NCBI GenBank assembly: GCA_017421125.1
Contig: JAFOMZ010000014.1
Coordinates: forward strand, 1-44,693
Origin: Solobacterium sp.
GTDB lineage: Bacteria > Bacillota_I > Bacilli_A > Erysipelotrichales > Erysipelotrichaceae
Direction of reading: 5' to 3'
Length of the DNA stretch: 44,693 bases
Part shown: one piece after another, positions 23,892 through 31,191 of the stretch
How the letters are laid out: the number at the start of each line of letters is the position of its first letter
Numbering within the stretch: the stretch's first letter is position 1
Notes under the pieces: model-generated
Databases searched by the model: none
Told to the model about the DNA's origin: nothing
Seen by the model: only the letters and a program-made list of their open reading frames with translations
Position numbers and translations under genes: made by a program

Positions 23892-25181
23892 ATGATGAAT
23901 AAGGTGTTTGGTGACAGTTTTCTTTGGGGAGCAGCTTCATCTGCCGCGCAGATCGAAGGGGCTTTTGACGCGGACGGAAAGAGTCCGAGCATATGGGACA
24001 TTGCTCCGGCTGATAAAATCAAAAACGGTGATTCATGTCATGATGGATGTGATCACTATCATCATTACAGAGAAGATATCGCTTTAATGAAGCAGATGGG
24101 GCTGAGATCATACCGTTTTTCTGTCAGCTGGCCAAGAGTGATGCCAGAGGAAGGCGTGATCAGTGAAAAAGGTCTGCAGTTTTATTCCGATCTTGTTGAT
24201 GAACTGCTGAACGCAGGGATCGAACCGATGATCACATTGTATCATTGGGATCTGCCTGTCTGGGCAGACAGAAAGGGCGGATGGCTTACAGAGGATATCA
24301 TTCCCCTTTTCATGGACTATGTGAAAGCTGTCGTTGAAAAGCTGTCTGACCGGACTGTGTGGTGGATGGTCATGAATGAGATCCATTGTTTTGTCTGGAA
24401 CGGTTATCTGAACGGGATCCACGCGCCGTTTCAGAAAAACATATTCAACCTGAACAGGCTGACAAGGATCGTTCTGAAAGCACAGGCAGCCGGGGCCAGA
24501 ACGATCCGGAAGTATGCCCTCAGAAAACCGATGATCGGCAGTGCGGTGTCTGCAGGTGCATATATTCCGCTCAGTGAAAATGCTGAAGATATCCGGAATG
24601 CATATCATGATAGTTTTTATACCAGGGTGGGTACGACTTCAAACAGATGGTGGTCGGATCCTGCTGTGCTGGGAAAACCGGTCAGTATTTACGGGCTGTT
24701 CCGTTCGTTCCGGAAAGATATGGCTGATGTGAAGTGTGATTTTGATTTTATCGGGATCAACCTGTATTCGCCCTGGCTGAAAAAAGGTGACGTGATACCT
24801 GAAGAAAAAAGATCCAGCCTGGGCTGGCCAATTGACGGGCGCGGATTGTACTGGGTTCTCAGGTTTTATTATCAGCGATATCATCTGCCGCTGATGATCA
24901 CGGAAAACGGGATCTCGCTGAATGACAGGGTATCGGAGGATGGCTGCGTTCATGATGAAAAGAGGATCGGTTTTATCAGGGAATATCTGGAAGGAGTTAC
25001 CCGTGCTGTAAAGGAAGGGATCCCTGTACTTGGATACCAGTATTGGTCGCTTACGGATAATTTTGAATGGGCGGAAGGATATGATCCGAGATTCGGTCTG
25101 ATCTATGTTGATTATGCGACAAAAAAACGGATCATAAAAGACTCCGGATATGCATATGCTGAAATAATTAAAAATATGTAA
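23892..25181 (+). CDS. Glycoside hydrolase family 1 beta-glucosidase (non-phospho type)
   Basis: 429 residues. N-terminus FGDSFLWGAASSAAQIEGAF, acid/base Glu in VMNEIHCF (the usual NEP here is NEI), nucleophile Glu in LMITENGIS. The C-terminal WSLTDNFEWAEGYDPRFGLIYVDYATKKR is the pattern of beta-glucosidases acting on free, unphosphorylated glycosides; 6-phospho enzymes have SxxxMKKRYG instead. The start may be 23892 or 23895. No good ribosome site is visible, but TAGAAT (23882-23887) lies where a -10 for a leaderless message would be. Cytosolic, no signal peptide. Confidence 0.9.
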   Translation: MMNKVFGDSFLWGAASSAAQIEGAFDADGKSPSIWDIAPADKIKNGDSCHDGCDHYHHYREDIALMKQMGLRSYRFSVSWPRVMPEEGVISEKGLQFYSDLVDELLNAGIEPMITLYHWDLPVWADRKGGWLTEDIIPLFMDYVKAVVEKLSDRTVWWMVMNEIHCFVWNGYLNGIHAPFQKNIFNLNRLTRIVLKAQAAGARTIRKYALRKPMIGSAVSAGAYIPLSENAEDIRNAYHDSFYTRVGTTSNRWWSDPAVLGKPVSIYGLFRSFRKDMADVKCDFDFIGINLYSPWLKKGDVIPEEKRSSLGWPIDGRGLYWVLRFYYQRYHLPLMITENGISLNDRVSEDGCVHDEKRIGFIREYLEGVTRAVKEGIPVLGYQYWSLTDNFEWAEGYDPRFGLIYVDYATKKRIIKDSGYAYAEIIKNM

Positions 25182-25258
25182 AAAAACAGCATGCACAAAG
25201 TGAAAAAATGGCAGACGGATAATGTTTTGGTATAAGATAAGCGTCAAATGATTTACAA

Positions 25259-25305
25259 TATAATCAGTTAAGGGAATGATAGAAAGTTGATCAACAGACT
25301 ATCAT
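25259..25305 (+). promoter_or_regulatory. -10 element and 30-bp dyad in the leader of the HPr-LDH fusion gene
   Basis: TATAAT at 25259-25264 is a perfect -10 hexamer (TACAAT overlaps it at 25254), with no good -35. From 25276 to 25305 the leader carries a symmetric dyad: ATGATAG, three bases, GTTGATCAAC, three bases, CTATCAT. 12 of the 15 half-site positions match. It would lie at about +5 to +35 of the transcript and could be a repressor site or fold as an RNA hairpin. Confidence 0.6.
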
Positions 25306-25330
25306 GGCTTAAGGAAAAAGGAGATATATA

Positions 25331-26626
25331 ATGAAATCTTTTACTTACGTTTTAACTGATCCCGAAGGATTGCATGCACGTCCCGCTGTCACGATTTCCC
25401 AGACATGTGTCCAGCTTCAGTCTGCAGTAACATTTGCCTATAATGGAAAAACCGCTGCCGGAAATAACGTTCTTCAGCTGCTCGCACTCGGCGCAAAACA
25501 GGGTGCTGAACTTGAAGTGACGATCGAAGGACCGGATGAAGAAGAAGCAGTTGAAAAAGTCCTGCATGATCTTCGTCATAAGGCAGAAGAGCATACAGCA
25601 AAACCGCTGCGTGTAGCTTTCTTCGGTACAAAAGACTACGACAGACTTTTCTTCAGCGAGCTTGCAAAGGACAAGGGTCCTACAGCTTATAACTGCGATA
25701 TTCATTACTTTACGACCAGACTTACACCTGAAACAGCTAATCTGGCTCATGGATATGATGCTGTATGTATCTTCGTTAATGACGAATGCCCGAGAAGCGT
25801 TGTTGAAGAACTTCGTGAGTGCGGCGTCAGACTGATCCTTCTGCGCTGCGCTGGATTCAACAATGTTGACATCGCTGCAGCTAAGGAATGCGGAATCACA
25901 GTTGTACGTGTTCCTGCATATTCACCGTATGCTGTCGCTGAGCATGCAATGTCCATTATCCAGGCTGCAAACCGCAGACTCTGCAAGGCTTACAATAAAG
26001 TCAATGACAACAACTTTGCGCTGAGCGGACTGCTCGGAGTTGACCTGCACAATAAGACAGCAGGTATCCTTGGCACAGGAAGGATCGGTCAGTGCTTTGC
26101 ACGTATCTGCAAGGGCTATGGCATGACGGTTATCGGCTGGGATGCATATCCGAACCAGAAACTTGTTGATGAAGGACTTCTTACATATGTCTCCAAGGAA
26201 GAACTGCTGCGCAAGTCAGACCTGATCTCCCTCCATGCACCGCTGATCATGGGTGAAGGCGGAACATATCATATGATCAATAAAGATACGATCGCTATGA
26301 TGAAAGACAATGTCATGCTGGTCAATACAGCACGCGGTGGACTGATCGATGCTGAAGCACTGATCGATGCGCTGAAAGCACGTAAGTTCCATGCTGTAGC
26401 GCTTGACGTTTATGAAGGCGAAGATTCCAACGTTTACACTGATCATTCCGATGACTATCTGGAAACAGATATCACTGCCAGACTGACGATGTTCCCGAAC
26501 GTTGTACTGACATCACACCAGGCATTCTTTACCAGAGAAGCTCTGCAGGCGATCGCAGCAACCACAATGGAAAATGCACGCAACTTCAACAGAGACAGAG
26601 AACTCGGTATTGCCGAAGTCAAATAA
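25331..26626 (+). CDS. HPr domain fused to D-lactate dehydrogenase (LdhA type)
   Basis: 431 residues in one uninterrupted frame, AAAGGAG before ATG 25331. Residues 1-88 are a full-length HPr domain: GLHARPA with His15 and Arg17 at the canonical numbers, NGKTA at 38-42, ALG at 52-54. The regulatory Ser46 position is Asn (N45-N46-V47). After a short linker (EEHTAK), residues 93-431 are a full D-lactate dehydrogenase close to E. coli LdhA: FGTKDYDR, CIFVNDE, LRCAGFNNVDIAAAKE, the NAD loop GTGRIG, catalytic Arg in NTARGGLID, Glu in DVYEGE and His in TSHQAF. It reduces pyruvate to D-lactate and regenerates NAD+. The attached HPr could be phosphorylated by PTS enzyme I, tying the enzyme to sugar uptake (inference). 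Monocistronic with its own terminator. Confidence 0.95.
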   Translation: MKSFTYVLTDPEGLHARPAVTISQTCVQLQSAVTFAYNGKTAAGNNVLQLLALGAKQGAELEVTIEGPDEEEAVEKVLHDLRHKAEEHTAKPLRVAFFGTKDYDRLFFSELAKDKGPTAYNCDIHYFTTRLTPETANLAHGYDAVCIFVNDECPRSVVEELRECGVRLILLRCAGFNNVDIAAAKECGITVVRVPAYSPYAVAEHAMSIIQAANRRLCKAYNKVNDNNFALSGLLGVDLHNKTAGILGTGRIGQCFARICKGYGMTVIGWDAYPNQKLVDEGLLTYVSKEELLRKSDLISLHAPLIMGEGGTYHMINKDTIAMMKDNVMLVNTARGGLIDAEALIDALKARKFHAVALDVYEGEDSNVYTDHSDDYLETDITARLTMFPNVVLTSHQAFFTREALQAIAATTMENARNFNRDRELGIAEVK

Positions 26627-26642
26627 GCATTATTCATATCAT

Positions 26643-26692
26643 GGAGCTGCTGTCCCCCGGAATGATCATCCGGAGCGGCGCAGCTCCTTTTT
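26643..26692 (+). terminator. Terminator of the HPr-LDH gene
   Basis: GGAGCTGC (26643-26650) pairs with GCAGCTCC (26680-26687); an inner CCGGA/TCCGG helix sits in the loop; five Ts follow. Confidence 0.87.
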
Positions 26693-26794
26693 CATTTGTT
26701 CAAGTGTTTTCTGAAGGATTCCGGATAAACCCGTATAAGCTGTGCCGGATTCAATGGTACTATATGTCTGTTCAAACATTTCAGGGGGCAGTCT

Positions 26795-27766
26795 ATGAAA
26801 TATAAAGAAATCGGCAGTACCGGGATCCTGATCTCAGATATCGGTTTAGGCGGCATGTCCTTCGGAAAGCGGTCGGATGACTATTATCAGTGGACTCTGG
26901 AAGAGAAGGAAACAGAAGAAATGATCGCTCATGCTTTCGATCTGGGCGTAAATTTCATTGATACAGCCAACCAGTACAGCGGAGGGACAAGTGAGGAATA
27001 CATCGGAAAAGCTCTGAGGCATCTGGGTATTCCCAGGGATCAGGTCGTTCTTGCGTCCAAAGTATATTTCAACGAGGGAAAACTAAGCAGGAATGCGATC
27101 CTGAGAGAGATCGACGGAACATTGAAGAGACTTGGTACGGACTATCTGGATCTTTATCAGATCCACCGGTTTGACTATGACACGCCCATTGAAGAAACGA
27201 TGGAAACATTGGACTCTCTTGTGAAGGCAGGAAAGGTCAGGGCACTCGGTGCTTCATCCATGTATGCATATCAGTTGCATAACATGCAGATCTGCGCGAT
27301 GCAGAACGGGTGGACAATGTTCTCTGCGATGCAGAACCATTACAATCTGCTGTATCGTGAAGATGAAAGGGAAATGATTCCTGTTTGCCGGCAGTATCAT
27401 GTTTCACTGATCCCTTATTCACCTTTAGCGGGCGGACATCTGGCGCATGCCGGATGGACCTCTGATTCACTCCGTTCACAGAGTGACCGGACGATCAGAA
27501 GAAGATACGATCACGCTATGGAGAGTGATCTGAAGATCGTAGAACGTGTCGATGAAACTGCCCGGAAGTATCATGTGTCTATGAGTGAAATAGCGCTTGC
27601 CTGGTTGCTTTCCAAAAGTGCATCCCCGATCGTTGGGGCTACAAAGGTCTCACATTTTGACGATGCAGTCAGAGCAGTCGGTCTGATACTGTCAGAAGAG
27701 GATATCCGGTATCTGGAAGAACTGTATCTTCCGCATCAGTTGAAGGGACCTGCAGCGGCCCGTTGA
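26795..27766 (+). CDS. Aldo/keto reductase
   Basis: 323 residues. The AKR tetrad is visible: Asp in FIDTANQYSGG, Tyr just after, Lys in VVLASKVYF and His in YQIHRFD. The C-terminal IVGATKVSHFDDA holds the NADPH phosphate-binding residues. This is the AKR11/12-like branch common in bacteria. It reduces aldehydes or ketones with NADPH in the cytosol. CAGGGGG precedes ATG 26795. The next gene (MBL fold) starts 10 bases after its stop, so both form an operon. Confidence 0.92.
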   Translation: MKYKEIGSTGILISDIGLGGMSFGKRSDDYYQWTLEEKETEEMIAHAFDLGVNFIDTANQYSGGTSEEYIGKALRHLGIPRDQVVLASKVYFNEGKLSRNAILREIDGTLKRLGTDYLDLYQIHRFDYDTPIEETMETLDSLVKAGKVRALGASSMYAYQLHNMQICAMQNGWTMFSAMQNHYNLLYREDEREMIPVCRQYHVSLIPYSPLAGGHLAHAGWTSDSLRSQSDRTIRRRYDHAMESDLKIVERVDETARKYHVSMSEIALAWLLSKSASPIVGATKVSHFDDAVRAVGLILSEEDIRYLEELYLPHQLKGPAAAR

Positions 27767-27776
27767 GGTGAAAAGC

Positions 27777-28628
27777 ATGAAAATCATTGATCTTGTTGAA
27801 AATACGGAAGGTGTGTGCGGATGCGGGGTCGAGCATGGTCTCAGTCTGTGGATCGAAACAGGTGATCACAGGGTCCTGATGGATACCGGTGCTTCAGATC
27901 TGTTCGAAAAGAATGCAGAAAAGCTCGGTATCGATCTTTCACAGGCAGATACTGTCATCATTTCCCATGGACATAATGATCATGGAGGGGGACTGGCACG
28001 TTTCCTGGAGATCAATCCTGCAGCAAAAATATATATTCAGGCTTCTGCATTCGGGGAGTACTATTCCATACGGAACGGTGTTCCTGTCTATATCGGACTG
28101 GATCCGGCATTGAAAAACAATGATCGGATCTTTCCGGTCAGAGGTGATCATGAGATCGGATCAGGTATTTTCCTGTTCTCCGCTGTTCCTCTGAAGCGTC
28201 CGATGTATCATACCAATGATCATTTAAAGCAGAAGATCAGCGATGAACTTGTGAATGACAGGTTCGATCATGAGCAGTACCTGGTGATCTGTGAGAATGG
28301 TATGAGTGTGCTGTTTTCCGGATGTGCTCACCGCGGGATCCTGAATATTCTGGAAGAATTCAATAAACGGTACGGGAAAGATCCTGACTACGTTGTCAGC
28401 GGTTTTCATACCATGAATCATTCCCGCGGCTATACAGAGGAAGAGATCGATGACATTATCGTTACCGCTCATGAACTGAAAAAGCGGAATACGGTCTTCT
28501 TTACCTGTCACTGCACAGGCACTGAACCATATGAAAAAATGAGATCCATCATGAACGGACAGCTGAATTATCTTCATTGCGGTGAACAGCTGATACTTGC
28601 AAAGCCGGAAAAAAGCAGCAGTCATTGA
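27777..28628 (+). CDS. MBL-fold metallohydrolase (dihydropteroate synthase-like group)
   Basis: 283 residues from ATG 27777 with GAGGTGA upstream (a GTG at 27768 is less likely). Metal ligands: SHGHNDHGGGL (HxHxDH), FSGCAHRG and VVSGFHTM. The N-terminal VENTEG...CGCGVEHGLSLWIE and the late CHCTGTEPYEKM are typical of the MBL subgroup related to the archaeal pterin-ribofuranosyl phosphate synthase. The true reaction in bacteria is unknown. Co-transcribed with the aldo/keto reductase. Confidence 0.87.
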   Translation: MKIIDLVENTEGVCGCGVEHGLSLWIETGDHRVLMDTGASDLFEKNAEKLGIDLSQADTVIISHGHNDHGGGLARFLEINPAAKIYIQASAFGEYYSIRNGVPVYIGLDPALKNNDRIFPVRGDHEIGSGIFLFSAVPLKRPMYHTNDHLKQKISDELVNDRFDHEQYLVICENGMSVLFSGCAHRGILNILEEFNKRYGKDPDYVVSGFHTMNHSRGYTEEEIDDIIVTAHELKKRNTVFFTCHCTGTEPYEKMRSIMNGQLNYLHCGEQLILAKPEKSSSH

Positions 28629-28750
28629 AACATATATCATCCCGGATCCGGGCGGCTGATGAACCTGTTCTGTATGCAGGTTAAAAATGATCGCGGACTA
28701 TATGCTTCCTGCGGGCTAAATCATGTTCTTTTTGGCATGAATAAGCTATT

Positions 28751-29617
28751 ATGACAAATATGAAACAAACTGCAGAAATGAAACTGATCACTGCTGTGAT
28801 CGTATTTGGTACGATCAGCCTTTTTGTACGGAGGATCCCGATGACATCCGGGGAGATCGCACTGTTCCGTGCCGTACTTGCTGTCGTGCTGATAGGTATG
28901 TATCTTATCCTGACAAAGGATCTGGATGGATTCCGCCATATCCGGAAACAGCTTCCGATGCTTCTGCTGTCAGGAACTGCAATGGGCTTCAATTGGATAC
29001 TGCTGTTTGAGGCATACAGATATACAACAGTCTCCGCAGCGACTCTGAGTTATTATTTTGCGCCGGTGATCGTGACCGTACTATGTCCTATCGTGTTCCA
29101 TGAACGGATGACACTCAGGCAGTGGATCTGTTTCGGCATGTCGACACTGGGTATCGTTCTGATCACTGGCATCGGCGATCTGAGTACCGGAAGTTCCCAT
29201 CTGACCGGAATCCTGTATGGACTGGGGGCTGCATGCCTGTATGCATTTGTTATCATGATGAATAAGATGATACAGGGTGTTGAAGGCATTCACAGGACAT
29301 TTCTTCAGTTCCTTGCGGCAGTCATCGTCGTGTTTCCATATGTAATGATGACGGGAGGGATCAGCTTTGCAGGGATGGATCCTGTTGGCTGGCTGTGCCT
29401 GCTGACAGTCGGAGCAGTGCATACAGGTATTACTTACTGTCTGTATTTTTCCGCATTAAAAGAACTGCCGGGACAAAAGACAGCAATACTCAGTTATCTG
29501 GATCCCCTGACGGCAGTCATGATCTCTGTTTTGATATTATCTGAACCGATCAGTGCCGTGCAGATCGTCGGCGGATTGCTGATCCTTGGGTTTACATTGT
29601 GGAATGAGCTGGGATGA
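28751..29617 (+). CDS. EamA-family (DMT superfamily) transporter
   Basis: 288 residues with ten predicted transmembrane segments arranged as two EamA repeats (about 10-140 and 150-285). Features are FRAVLAVVLIG, MGFNWILLFEAYRYTTVSAATLSYYFAPV in the first repeat and HTGITYCLYFSALKELPGQKTAILSYLDPLTAV in the second. Members export or import amino acids, nucleobases or metabolites. No ribosome site precedes either ATG 28751 or ATG 28760; TATTAT at 28747-28752 would be placed for a leaderless message starting near 28760. It converges on plsY with only four bases between the stop codons. Confidence 0.88.
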   Translation: MTNMKQTAEMKLITAVIVFGTISLFVRRIPMTSGEIALFRAVLAVVLIGMYLILTKDLDGFRHIRKQLPMLLLSGTAMGFNWILLFEAYRYTTVSAATLSYYFAPVIVTVLCPIVFHERMTLRQWICFGMSTLGIVLITGIGDLSTGSSHLTGILYGLGAACLYAFVIMMNKMIQGVEGIHRTFLQFLAAVIVVFPYVMMTGGISFAGMDPVGWLCLLTVGAVHTGITYCLYFSALKELPGQKTAILSYLDPLTAVMISVLILSEPISAVQIVGGLLILGFTLWNELG

Positions 29618-29621
29618 CCGC

Positions 29622-30257
29622 TTATTTCCTGAGTTTTTCAGCAATGATCTTCAGAAGATATGTTTTCTTCCCTGCTCCGGCGGGGAAGTTTTTTCCATAC
29701 GGGTAATGACGGAAGAAACACAGCAGAAACAGGATCACTGCCAGTATGAAACATTCATTGCCATAAACAAAGTATGCAGGAAACAGAAAAACAAAAGGAA
29801 TGCTGACGCCTCCGAGGGAAAAGTATCCTGTAACAAGCGTGATGATCAGACCAATCGCCAGGGATAGCAGTCCCCATGTCGGGGAGAATACAAACAGGGC
29901 GAGGGATGATGTTGCAACAGCTTTTCCGCCTTTGAAATGGTTCCAGAAGGGCAGGCAGTGTCCGAATGATGCGCCAAGTCCTGCGTAAAACAGTATGATC
30001 CGTCCGTCTTCCGGAAACAGTTTATATGCCAGCAGCATTGCCAGACCGCATTTCAGCAGATCTCCGAACAGAACGGTCAGACCGGGAACGATACCCAGAT
30101 GTGAGGTGATGTTTGCCATGCCTGGATTGCCTGATCCCCCGAGTTCTGACGCAGGCTTATGCGCTACAGCATGGGAAACGATCTCGCCTGTAAGGATACA
30201 GCCAAGCAGATAAGACAGGACCAGAACGATCAGTCTGTGCGAAGCATATGTATTCAT
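29622..30257 (-). CDS. plsY: Glycerol-3-phosphate acyltransferase PlsY
   Basis: 211 residues with about five transmembrane helices. PlsY motifs are present: YLLGCILTGEIVSH, GSGNPGMANI (motif 1, usually GSGNPGATN), GHCLPFWNHFKGGKAVATS (motif 2) and the late PYGKN. It transfers the acyl group of acyl phosphate to glycerol-3-phosphate at the membrane, the first step of phospholipid synthesis in Bacillota. No Shine-Dalgarno precedes ATG 30257, and the -10 lies so close that the message is probably leaderless. Confidence 0.92.
   Translation of the reverse strand: MNTYASHRLIVLVLSYLLGCILTGEIVSHAVAHKPASELGGSGNPGMANITSHLGIVPGLTVLFGDLLKCGLAMLLAYKLFPEDGRIILFYAGLGASFGHCLPFWNHFKGGKAVATSSLALFVFSPTWGLLSLAIGLIITLVTGYFSLGGVSIPFVFLFPAYFVYGNECFILAVILFLLCFFRHYPYGKNFPAGAGKKTYLLKIIAEKLRK
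29667..29694 (+). terminator. Plus-strand terminator embedded antisense in plsY
   Basis: CTTCCCTGC (29667-29675) pairs over 9 bp with GCGGGGAAG (29680-29688) around a TCCG tetraloop, followed by six Ts. It lies 50 bases past the transporter stop and inside the 3' part of plsY on the other strand. Confidence 0.8.
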
Positions 30258-30263
30258 AAATGT

Positions 30264-30293
30264 ATTATAAATCTGTTTGACCGGTTTTTCTAA
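30264..30293 (-). promoter_or_regulatory. Promoter of plsY, predicting a leaderless message
   Basis: On the minus strand, TTAGAA (30293-30288), 18-base spacer, TATAAT (30269-30264). The ATG is at 30257-30255, seven bases after the -10, which is where transcription should start. Confidence 0.6.
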
Positions 30294-30325
30294 GGATCAG
30301 CCTTCATAGCCTGAAGGCAGGGAAA

Positions 30326-30350
30326 AGAAAAATCCTGCCTGTGCAGGATT
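30326..30350 (-). terminator. Terminator of xpt
   Basis: AATCCTGC (30331-30338) pairs with GCAGGATT (30343-30350) around CTGT, right at the xpt stop. The minus strand continues with TTTTCTTTTCC. Confidence 0.78.
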
Positions 30351-30928
30351 CAGTCTTCAAATTCGATCTTTCCGTCATCCGACATGGACTTGACGCGGGC
30401 TAGCACTTCAACTTTATAGCCCATGCCTTTTAATGTTCTCTCACCGGGCTGATAGGTCTTGGCAACAACAGCACCGCAGCCTACAACTTCTGCGCCGGCC
30501 TGTTCACAAATGCTGATCAGGGCTTTCATTGCTTCGCCATTTGCCAGAAAATCGTCAAGGATCAGTACGCGGTCATCTTTGCTCAGATAGTTTTTGGCTA
30601 CATGAACGGTATAATCAACATTTCTTGTATATGAATGTTCTTTGGCCTGATATACATCGCTTGACATGTTTGAAGCAGCTGTTTTCTTTGCAAAGACGAT
30701 CGGCAGATATCCGAAACTTCTGGAAGTGGACATTGCGATCGCAATGCCGCTCGCTTCGATCGTCATTATACGGGTCGGTGCAGTATCCTTAAATAATTTG
30801 TAAAATTCATCTCCGATCTGATCCATCAGCCTGACATCGATCTGGTGATTCAAAAAATTATCGATTTTCAATACATCTCCCGGCAGAATTCTGCCATCCT
30901 GTATGATTCTTTCTTCCAGCAGTTTCAT
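30350..30928 (-). CDS. xpt: Xanthine phosphoribosyltransferase
   Basis: 192 residues from ATG 30928 with GGAGG upstream; the open extension to 30994 covers the promoter and is discarded. MKLLEERIIQDGRILPGDVLKIDNFLNHQID is the characteristic Xpt N-terminus. The PRPP loop is VLILDDFLANGEAM (about 122-135) with both acidic residues, followed by VVGCGAVVAKTYQPG. It salvages xanthine to XMP in the cytosol. Bacillota xpt genes often have a guanine riboswitch, but here the leader is too short. Regulation may instead act through the direct repeats over the -35 region. Confidence 0.96.
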   Translation of the reverse strand: MKLLEERIIQDGRILPGDVLKIDNFLNHQIDVRLMDQIGDEFYKLFKDTAPTRIMTIEASGIAIAMSTSRSFGYLPIVFAKKTAASNMSSDVYQAKEHSYTRNVDYTVHVAKNYLSKDDRVLILDDFLANGEAMKALISICEQAGAEVVGCGAVVAKTYQPGERTLKGMGYKVEVLARVKSMSDDGKIEFED

Positions 30929-30951
30929 TGTTGGCCTCCTGTAATGCCTGT

Positions 30952-30991
30952 ATACTAGCATAAAAACAGATGTTATGTTCGTAAAAACAGA
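30952..30991 (-). promoter_or_regulatory. xpt promoter with two direct repeats 21 bp apart
   Basis: On the minus strand the -10 is TAGTAT (30957-30952) with TGC before it (extended -10). Two identical TCTGTTTTTA elements (30991-30982 and 30970-30961) start exactly 21 bases apart. They flank ACGAACATA, which resembles the PurR box core (CGAA) of Gram-positive purine genes and overlaps the -35 position. Confidence 0.5.
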
Positions 30992-31157
30992 CATTCATCC
31001 GGCTTATTTACGGAATGTTATGAAGAATACATCATCCCGGGATCAACCGGATCGGAAGAGGCTCCTGTTGTCAGACCTGAACTTATTTTTTGAATAATAC
31101 TCAAATATCCGACACAGATTGTTTCAGAAAAGTTCACATTGACCGGGTATTCTGAGA

Positions 31158-31186
31158 CCTGTAAACAGAAACACGTTTACAGGAGG
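31158..31186 (+). promoter_or_regulatory. Hairpin masking the ribosome binding site of the lipoprotein gene
   Basis: CCTGTAAAC (31158-31166) pairs perfectly with GTTTACAGG (31175-31183) around eight bases. The last AGG of the stem is the first half of AGGAGG (31181-31186), the ribosome site of ATG 31192. The same dyad could be a protein-binding operator. Confidence 0.6.
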
Positions 31187-31191
31187 ACACC

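Noticed and set aside
25231-25252. CcpA cre site (ATAAGCGTCAAA) before the HPr-LDH gene
   Set aside because: Only the AAGCG core fits; the rest has too many mismatches to the cre consensus to claim it.
25182-25330. Rex operator before the D-LDH fusion gene
   Set aside because: No TTGTGAA-N4-TTCACAA-like dyad is present; the dyad that exists has a different sequence.
28640-28665. CCCGGATCCGGG palindrome after the MBL gene as a terminator
   Set aside because: No T tract follows and the loop would be too small; left unassigned.
30929-31000. Purine riboswitch before xpt
   Set aside because: Only about 20 bases lie between the likely transcription start and the ATG, too short for the ~65-base aptamer; conserved loop sequences are not seen.
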